DNA of 39,956 nucleotides, from positions 1 to 39,956 of the forward strand of contig JAJFIJ010000007.1 in NCBI GenBank assembly GCA_021775105.1. Reading direction: 5' to 3'. The first letter of the stretch is position 1. Each line of letters begins with the position of its first letter. The notes beneath the pieces were generated by a model. It was given only the letters and a program-made list of their open reading frames with translations. It searched no databases and was not told the DNA's origin. Of this stretch, positions 35,141-39,956 are shown piece after piece. Origin of the DNA: Rhodospirillales bacterium. GTDB taxonomy: Bacteria; Pseudomonadota; Alphaproteobacteria; Rhodospirillales; Casp-alpha2. The position numbers were made by a program, and so were the translations under genes.

Positions 35141-36367
35141 CTAACTTGTCGGTTCCGTTCGTGCCGATTTTGGCAAAAGCAGATAATAAGTGCCTTTTTC
35201 TTTCATCAGCCCGGCTTTGGTTGCCGCATGACGTCCGTGCCCCCAGAACAGGTCACCGCGTATGGGCCCCTTGATGGCTGAGCCGGTATCCTGGGCGACA
35301 ACCAGCCGCCGTAGCGGCTTTTTCGGTTTGGTTCCGGGGTCCGTTGTCGTCAGCCACAGGGGAATTCCGTATGGAATATACTGAGGGTCGACGGCAAGGC
35401 TGCGGCCCGGGCTTAACAGTACTCCCTGCGCCCCGACCGGGCCGTCTGTGTTGGCGATCCGGAAAAAGATGTACGATCTGTTTTTTCTGCGAAGGGCCGT
35501 ACCGCCAACCGGATTGGCCTCCATCCAGTTTCGAATGGCCGGCATGGTGACATCATCGAGCCGCATCAGTCCACTCGCCGCCAGTTCGCGACCTACCGCC
35601 GTATAGCGGTGTCCGTTTCGTCCGGCATACGCCAGTCGAATGAACGTTCCGTCTGCCAGATTGACCCGGCCGGACCCCTGAATATGCAGGAAAAATGCAT
35701 CGACCGGGCTGTCTACCCAGAGGATTTCAAGCTGACGACCGCTCAGGGTGCCGTCCTCAATTTCCGAGCGGGTATAATAAGGAACGAACTTATTCTTCAG
35801 CAAACGACCGGCAATCTGACTACCATTCCACTTATGGTCGAAACGCCCAAGGTCCGCCGAGATCAGGTCCTTTGGCCGGGACAGGATGGGATAGCGATAA
35901 CGACTGTCCGGACGAAACGCGCCGTTCAGGTCGGCCTCATAATAACCGGTGAACAGACCCGATGCGGTCCATCGCGGGCCAACGGAGTAGGCCTGAAACC
36001 GGGATTCAAAAAAATACTGGGTTTCGGCTGCGTTATCCGGACGGATAATCCGCGCAGACTGGCAAATCGGCAACCAGTCCTCGACCCGACCCATTTCCTC
36101 TAATGTGCCCATGCGTTTGGTTTTTGGCTGCTTCTCGATCAAATCGCAGCTTTTCAGAAATGCCGGCAGGGCTTCGCTGTGAGCATCGGTCTTCCAGCCC
36201 GGCAGATCTTCGAAACCGACGGAAACCAGACCAAAGCCGGTTTTTGGCGGATCCTGTTCAGAAACCGGGGGCGGCAGGGGAATGTGGGTTGAAACAATGC
36301 CGAGCTCCGCACAGGCCGTCAGCGCCAACAGACCACCGGCCACGACAAGGTGGCGACACCACGTCAT
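35141..36367 (-). CDS. mltA: Membrane-bound lytic murein transglycosylase A
   Basis: Cleaves peptidoglycan glycan strands to 1,6-anhydro-muropeptides at the outer-membrane inner face. From ATG 36367 the 408-residue lipoprotein has lipobox LTAC (Cys19). The MltA domain follows (FTGYYEADLNGAFRPDSRYR), then a C-terminal 3D domain holding catalytic aspartates (VAQDTGSAIKGPIRGDLFWG). The frame extends upstream to 36511, but that would overlap timA and place the signal peptide internally. timA is 13 bases upstream. Confidence 0.93.
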   Translation of the reverse strand: MTWCRHLVVAGGLLALTACAELGIVSTHIPLPPPVSEQDPPKTGFGLVSVGFEDLPGWKTDAHSEALPAFLKSCDLIEKQPKTKRMGTLEEMGRVEDWLPICQSARIIRPDNAAETQYFFESRFQAYSVGPRWTASGLFTGYYEADLNGAFRPDSRYRYPILSRPKDLISADLGRFDHKWNGSQIAGRLLKNKFVPYYTRSEIEDGTLSGRQLEILWVDSPVDAFFLHIQGSGRVNLADGTFIRLAYAGRNGHRYTAVGRELAASGLMRLDDVTMPAIRNWMEANPVGGTALRRKNRSYIFFRIANTDGPVGAQGVLLSPGRSLAVDPQYIPYGIPLWLTTTDPGTKPKKPLRRLVVAQDTGSAIKGPIRGDLFWGHGRHAATKAGLMKEKGTYYLLLPKSARTEPTS

Positions 36368-36380
36368 TTTCCGGGCAGCG

Positions 36381-37103
36381 TTAATCAAGGCTCCGTGTCG
36401 CAACAAGGGTCCAGTTGGGGTCTCTGGACCTGGTATCGTGAGCAAATGTCCAGAAATCCGTGACTGTAATGACTGCATTCGGGCTGCCCTCAACCACATC
36501 GCCATTCTCATCGCGGGTGATGTTGATCTGGTCGGTGACGAACTTGATCGTCACATGCGCGATCCGGCCCTCCGTATAGGCCTCCAGAATGTCGGCCGCC
36601 TGAATACCGACAAGGGTGTCTTCCATGACGTGCCCCGCCTGTTCGCGGTCCTGAATAACCTTGGCAAAATTTGCATAAACATCATTGCTGAGCAGTTGCT
36701 TCAGGGTATCCGTATCGCCAGATGCATAGGCGTTCAAAACCATCTCGAAGGCGACCCGGGCGCCAACCAGAAAATCCTCGCTGTTAAATGAGGCATCAAG
36801 GCTGCGAATGTCACGAAGGCCCTGACCCAGCTCGTCCGTGGCCCAGCTTTCAGGGTCCGCTTCCGCGTCGCTCGTGGCATTGCCAATGTCGGACCCAGAG
36901 GAGGCCGGATCATTTTCGTCACGGTCCGGAAGCTGGATGATATTTCCGTCAGGCCTGTCTTCGCGCTGCTCGCGCTTGAAGATGTCATCAAGGCCATTTT
37001 CTTCATTATCGCGCCGGCCAAGGGCACCACGCAGACGCAGCACCAAAAACACGGCAATCATCGCGAAGAAGATTATGTCGATAAACTGGAATCCGTTATC
37101 CAT
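36381..37103 (-). CDS. timA: Tim44/TimA-like membrane-anchored adaptor protein
   Basis: A 240-residue protein with a single N-terminal transmembrane segment (FQFIDIIFFAMIAVFLVLRL), a charged acidic linker, and a C-terminal Tim44-like domain. In mitochondria Tim44 tethers Hsp70 to the import motor; the bacterial TimA is a putative adaptor whose role is not settled. ATG 37103 is preferred; a GTG at 37121 adds six residues. Its location next to fxsA/secB and before mltA is a recurrent alphaproteobacterial grouping. The gene symbol is by family convention. Confidence 0.85.
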   Translation of the reverse strand: MDNGFQFIDIIFFAMIAVFLVLRLRGALGRRDNEENGLDDIFKREQREDRPDGNIIQLPDRDENDPASSGSDIGNATSDAEADPESWATDELGQGLRDIRSLDASFNSEDFLVGARVAFEMVLNAYASGDTDTLKQLLSNDVYANFAKVIQDREQAGHVMEDTLVGIQAADILEAYTEGRIAHVTIKFVTDQINITRDENGDVVEGSPNAVITVTDFWTFAHDTRSRDPNWTLVATRSLD

Positions 37104-37318
37104 ATTCGGCTGGAAATTCACAATACGGGAAAACCGAAGTCCTGGACCTGACCGGTATCCCTAGATTAAACAAAGCTTAGTCCATATAACAAAATAAAGA
37201 CTAATCACGCCAAGGTCCACAAACCATTCTGATCAAACCAAAGTTTGTTTCAGGGATTGTTTTCCGGCGCGCCTCAGTCTTAGGTGATAGATAAGTCGAT
37301 CAACCGGAAAGGGCAAGC

Positions 37319-37843
37319 ATGGGACTGTTTATTTTAATCGCCATGATTGGCGTGCCGATTGCGGAAATCGCCGTGTTTATCGAGGTCGGCGAAAAAATCG
37401 GGCTCGGGGTGACCCTGATGATTGTTGTGATCACGGCAATCCTGGGGACGGCCCTGTTGCGCCAGCAGGGATTTTCCGTTCTTGCCCGAGCCCAGGCCAG
37501 CCTGCAGGAAAACCGGTTTCCGGTGAACGAGCTTTTTGATGGTCTGTGTTTGCTGTTTGCCGGCGCACTTTTACTGACGCCAGGGTTTGTCACCGATACG
37601 GTCGGGTTCCTGCTGTTTACCCCGCCGGTGCGCGCCCTGTTGCGTGTCTGGGCGATGAAATATCTGGTGACCCGCGGGCAGGTCCATATGGGGCCGGGCC
37701 AAAATCCGGATCGCGGGCCGGATCGCGGAGATGACGGGCATGGTGGCGATAGCACCATTATTATTGATGGAGAGTATTCCGAGGTCGCAGGAGACAACGG
37801 GGAAGAGCCAGACGACCACCGGCAAAAATTGCCTCCGGAATAA
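37319..37843 (+). CDS. fxsA: FxsA family membrane protein
   Basis: A 174-residue inner-membrane protein. Hydrophobic segments lie at about residues 2-22, 28-48 and 75-100. The diagnostic FALLLTPGFVTD-like motif reads GALLLTPGFVTDTVGFLLF. The C-terminal third is polar, with a DRGPDRGDDG run. In E. coli FxsA overproduction alleviates phage T7 exclusion by F; native function is unclear. AAAGGG lies 8 bases before the ATG. secB follows 90 bases downstream. Confidence 0.9.
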   Translation: MGLFILIAMIGVPIAEIAVFIEVGEKIGLGVTLMIVVITAILGTALLRQQGFSVLARAQASLQENRFPVNELFDGLCLLFAGALLLTPGFVTDTVGFLLFTPPVRALLRVWAMKYLVTRGQVHMGPGQNPDRGPDRGDDGHGGDSTIIIDGEYSEVAGDNGEEPDDHRQKLPPE

Positions 37844-37933
37844 TTCGGCCCCTGAAGAAGCCGCCTGAGAAACTGTTGTTCCCGCCGCCAAGACGTGTTA
37901 GCCACGGGGCGCGATCAAACATGGAGATGAGCT

Positions 37934-38470
37934 ATGGCCGACACCCCGGATACAAATGAAGACACGACCGCAACCGAAGGCCCTGCCGAAGAACAGGCTC
38001 CTCCTGTTCTCGTCAATGCGCAATACATCAAGGACCTGTCTTTTGAAGCGCCGTCTGCGCCCGGAATTTTCCAGCTCATGCAGCAGCAGCAGCCGGAGAT
38101 CAACGTCAATATCAATGTTGATACCAACAAATATGATGAGAATGTTTTTGAGGTTGTCCTGTCAATGGCCGCAACCGCAATGGTCGGTGAAGAAACCGGC
38201 TTCATTCTCGAACTTGAGTACGCCGGTATTTTCACCCTGAACTGCCCTGAAGAACATCTCCAGCCGCTGGTCTTCATCGAATGCCCGCGTTTGCTGTTCC
38301 CGTTTGCCCGCAATGTTCTGGCTCAGGTAACGCGTGATGGCGGTTTCCCGCCGCTGATGGTCGGTGCCGTTGATTTTGTCGCCATGTTCCAGCGCGAACT
38401 GGAAACCCGTGGTGCGGCTGAGACCGCCACAGCCAACGAGGGGAATGGCGGCACAGACGAGGGCGAATAG
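37934..38470 (+). CDS. secB: Protein-export chaperone SecB
   Basis: A 178-residue tetrameric chaperone that keeps preproteins unfolded and hands them to SecA. Family blocks include YIKDLSFEAPSAPGIF near residue 33 and the C-terminal core CPRLLFPFARNVLAQVTRDG, then PPLMVGAVDFVAMFQ. An acidic N-terminal 25 residues and a Gly/Glu-rich tail are typical of alphaproteobacterial SecB. The ATG is preceded by GGAGATG. It converges on dnaQ with a 16-base gap. Confidence 0.97.
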   Translation: MADTPDTNEDTTATEGPAEEQAPPVLVNAQYIKDLSFEAPSAPGIFQLMQQQQPEINVNINVDTNKYDENVFEVVLSMAATAMVGEETGFILELEYAGIFTLNCPEEHLQPLVFIECPRLLFPFARNVLAQVTRDGGFPPLMVGAVDFVAMFQRELETRGAAETATANEGNGGTDEGE

Positions 38471-38486
38471 TCAGCGCCTTCGCTTT

Positions 38487-39164
38487 TTATCCCTGCTCAA
38501 TCCAGATCGGCGCGTCGAGCTTTTCCAGAAAGGCCCGATGCGCCGCTTCCTCTTCCGGGCTCGGCGCATGCACCCGGGGCGGGCGAATGCCTGACTCCGA
38601 TGCTGATTTGGCTGTTTCGGTATTGCGGTTCCCGGCCAGCTCCAGCCCCTGCTGGCGTCCGCCGGTCAGCTCCAGATAAACATCGGCAAGCAACCTCGCG
38701 TCCAGCAACGCGCCGTGCAGTTCGCGGTTCGAGTTGTCGATCTGGAATCTTTTACAAAGCGCGTCAAGATTGGCGGGCGCCCCCGGAAACCGTTTTCTTG
38801 CCATGCGAACGGTATCAATGCTGCGCGACAGATCCAGCGTTCCCCGTTTTATTTTTGCCAGCTCCGCATTGAGGAAGCCCATGTCGAACTCGGCATTGTG
38901 AATGACCAGCGGCGAATCACCGATAAACGTCAGAAACTCTTCGGCGATCTCTGAAAAACCCGGATGGTCGCGCAAAAATTCTGCCGAAAGGCCGTGAACC
39001 CGAAAGGCTTCATCGGGCATATCGCGTTCCGGGTTGATGTATTTATGAAATGTCTCGGAGGTCGCAACATGGTTGATCAGCTCGACGCAGCCGATCTCGA
39101 CAATCCGGTGCCCGGCTTTTGGGTCAAGCCCCGTGGTTTCCGTATCAAGGACGATTTCGCGCAT
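38487..39164 (-). CDS. dnaQ: DNA polymerase III epsilon subunit (3'-5' exonuclease)
   Basis: The proofreading subunit of the replicative polymerase. The 225-residue DEDD exonuclease starts MREIVLDTETTGLDP, with catalytic Asp7 and Glu9. ExoII is HNAEFDMGFLN and ExoIII is HGALLDARLLADVYLELTGG, with the conserved His and Asp. An in-frame ATG 15 codons upstream (39209) adds nothing conserved, so 39164 is used. It follows coaE by 57 bases, as in the usual aroE-coaE-dnaQ order. Confidence 0.96.
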   Translation of the reverse strand: MREIVLDTETTGLDPKAGHRIVEIGCVELINHVATSETFHKYINPERDMPDEAFRVHGLSAEFLRDHPGFSEIAEEFLTFIGDSPLVIHNAEFDMGFLNAELAKIKRGTLDLSRSIDTVRMARKRFPGAPANLDALCKRFQIDNSNRELHGALLDARLLADVYLELTGGRQQGLELAGNRNTETAKSASESGIRPPRVHAPSPEEEAAHRAFLEKLDAPIWIEQG

Positions 39165-39221
39165 TAAGAATGCCTGCTCCTTCGTATGGCGCCCAGGATA
39201 ATATTGCAAAGTCAGGTTGAT

Positions 39222-39863
39222 TCAGGTTCTGCGAGACCCGGTTCTGATCGGAGCGGGTGGCCAGTGACCGCCCCGCCAGTTTCGGGTATCGCTGATGATT
39301 TTACGGATTGCGCACAAACTCTCAAGTCGCCTGTTACCGGTCTGGACAATAAAATCGGAAAGACGGCGTTTTTGCCGGTCGGGAATCTGTTTCTCCAGTA
39401 TTGCCGCAAATTTTTCTTCCGTCATTCCGGGCCGGGACAGAACCCGTGCACGCTGGACAAAATACGGCGCGGTAACGGTAACCACCCCATCGCAATGCTG
39501 GTCACCGCCAGTCTCAAATAGCAATGGAACATCGAGTACGACCAATCGGCATTGCCGCCGCGCTGCAACCGCCAGAAACTGCTGTTTATGTTGACGCACC
39601 AGAGGGTGAGTGATCGATTCCAGTCGACGCAGGTCTTCGGTGTCCCTGAAAACAATATCGCCCAAGCGTTTTCGGTTGATCTTACCGTCCTCAACAACGC
39701 CCGGAAACCAGTCGGCGATTTCGGCAAAAGCCCTCCCGCCCGGTGCCATCAATTCATGAACCGTCTGATCGGCATCATGGACAGGCACCATAAAGCTTCG
39801 AAAGGTACGGGCGGCAACGGTTTTCCCCATACCGATCGATCCGGTCAAACCAAGGATGATCAT
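39222..39863 (-). CDS. coaE: Dephospho-CoA kinase
   Basis: The last step of coenzyme A synthesis: phosphorylates the 3'-OH of dephospho-CoA. The 213-residue P-loop kinase has GSIGMGKT at 8-15, VHDADQTVHEL after it, a LVVLDVPLLFETGGD Walker-B-like segment and a LSRPGMTEEKFAAIL region. The C-terminal tail (about 20 residues, Trp/Pro/Arg-rich) extends beyond the usual fold. The ATG is 4 bases from the aroE stop, so the genes are co-transcribed. Confidence 0.96.
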   Translation of the reverse strand: MIILGLTGSIGMGKTVAARTFRSFMVPVHDADQTVHELMAPGGRAFAEIADWFPGVVEDGKINRKRLGDIVFRDTEDLRRLESITHPLVRQHKQQFLAVAARRQCRLVVLDVPLLFETGGDQHCDGVVTVTAPYFVQRARVLSRPGMTEEKFAAILEKQIPDRQKRRLSDFIVQTGNRRLESLCAIRKIISDTRNWRGGHWPPAPIRTGSRRT

Positions 39864-39867
39864 CGCC

Positions 39868-39956
39868 CTATCCGTTCATTCCCCTGAGAACATGGGTACG
39901 TAAATCACTGGTCACGTCGGGCAACACACCAAACCATTTTTCGAACCCGGCGCGCG
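39868..39956 (-). CDS. aroE: Shikimate dehydrogenase, C-terminal end (partial)
   Basis: The frame runs in from the window edge and stops at TAG (39870-39868). The translated tail, GFEKWFGVLPDVTSDLRTHV followed by LRGMNG, matches the C-terminus of alphaproteobacterial AroE, where the last helix carries GFxxWFG. It sits four bases upstream of coaE, the expected neighbour. About 29 codons are visible, so the enzyme domain itself is outside the window. Confidence 0.7.
   Translation of the reverse strand, partial: RAGFEKWFGVLPDVTSDLRTHVLRGMNG

Noticed and set aside
1-39956. tRNA, rRNA, CRISPR arrays, insertion sequences
   Set aside because: No T-arm-like or rRNA-like sequence, no regularly spaced repeats, and no transposase or integrase frame was seen on either strand.

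Overview
The window is a chromosomal segment of an alphaproteobacterium, most likely Rhodospirillales-like. This rests on gene order and protein character, not on any database match. The alphaproteobacterial-looking blocks are dnaK-dnaJ with dapB, DUF2244 and nth; hrcA-grpE divergent from rph-rdgB-hemW; lpoA/rsmI/yraN/dolP-like/sirB1/gshB/comM; hisB-DUF2628-hisH-hisA-hisF-hisE-HIT divergent from hslVU; and timA(Tim44)-mltA-smr-xre beside fxsA, secB, dnaQ, coaE and aroE. Base composition is moderately GC-rich over the core genes and clearly more AT-rich in a few intergenic spots.

Layout. 1-2594: the tail of a possible bactofilin, a small lipoprotein, a membrane histidine kinase and a secreted YHS-domain protein. 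2721-5282: nth, DUF2244, dapB and a TerB-like protein. 5339-12577: the heat-shock block, dnaJ and dnaK on the minus strand with a likely RpoH-type promoter, then hrcA-grpE. A plus-strand KAP-family P-loop NTPase gene and a 69-residue unknown ORF are lodged between dnaK and grpE. 12696-15205: rph-rdgB-hemW. 15289-20656: an envelope and housekeeping cluster. 20696-21439: an AT-rich accessory patch between gshB and comM. It carries a probable ribbon-helix-helix regulator with operator-like repeats, a candidate terminator-ended small RNA or leader, and a minus-strand micro-ORF with its own terminator. 21440-24914: comM and an RTX-type Ca-binding secreted protein. 25109-31148: his genes and hslVU. 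31237-37103: xre, smr, a complete lutCBA lactate-utilisation set, mltA and timA, all minus strand. 37319-39956: fxsA and secB (plus), then dnaQ, coaE and the end of aroE (minus).

How the genes work together. Proteostasis is over-represented: DnaK/DnaJ/GrpE, HrcA, HslVU and SecB. The dnaK and hslV upstream regions hold matches to heat-shock or sigma70-type promoters. Envelope maintenance is the second theme: LpoA-like activator, DolP-like BON lipoprotein, MltA and TimA. Most of the window is ordinary core genome. The parts deserving attention are the KAP NTPase insert, the 20.7-21.4 kb patch, the orphan RTX protein, and the lut genes placed inside the mltA-smr gene string.

No tRNA, rRNA, CRISPR array, insertion sequence or integrase gene was seen.
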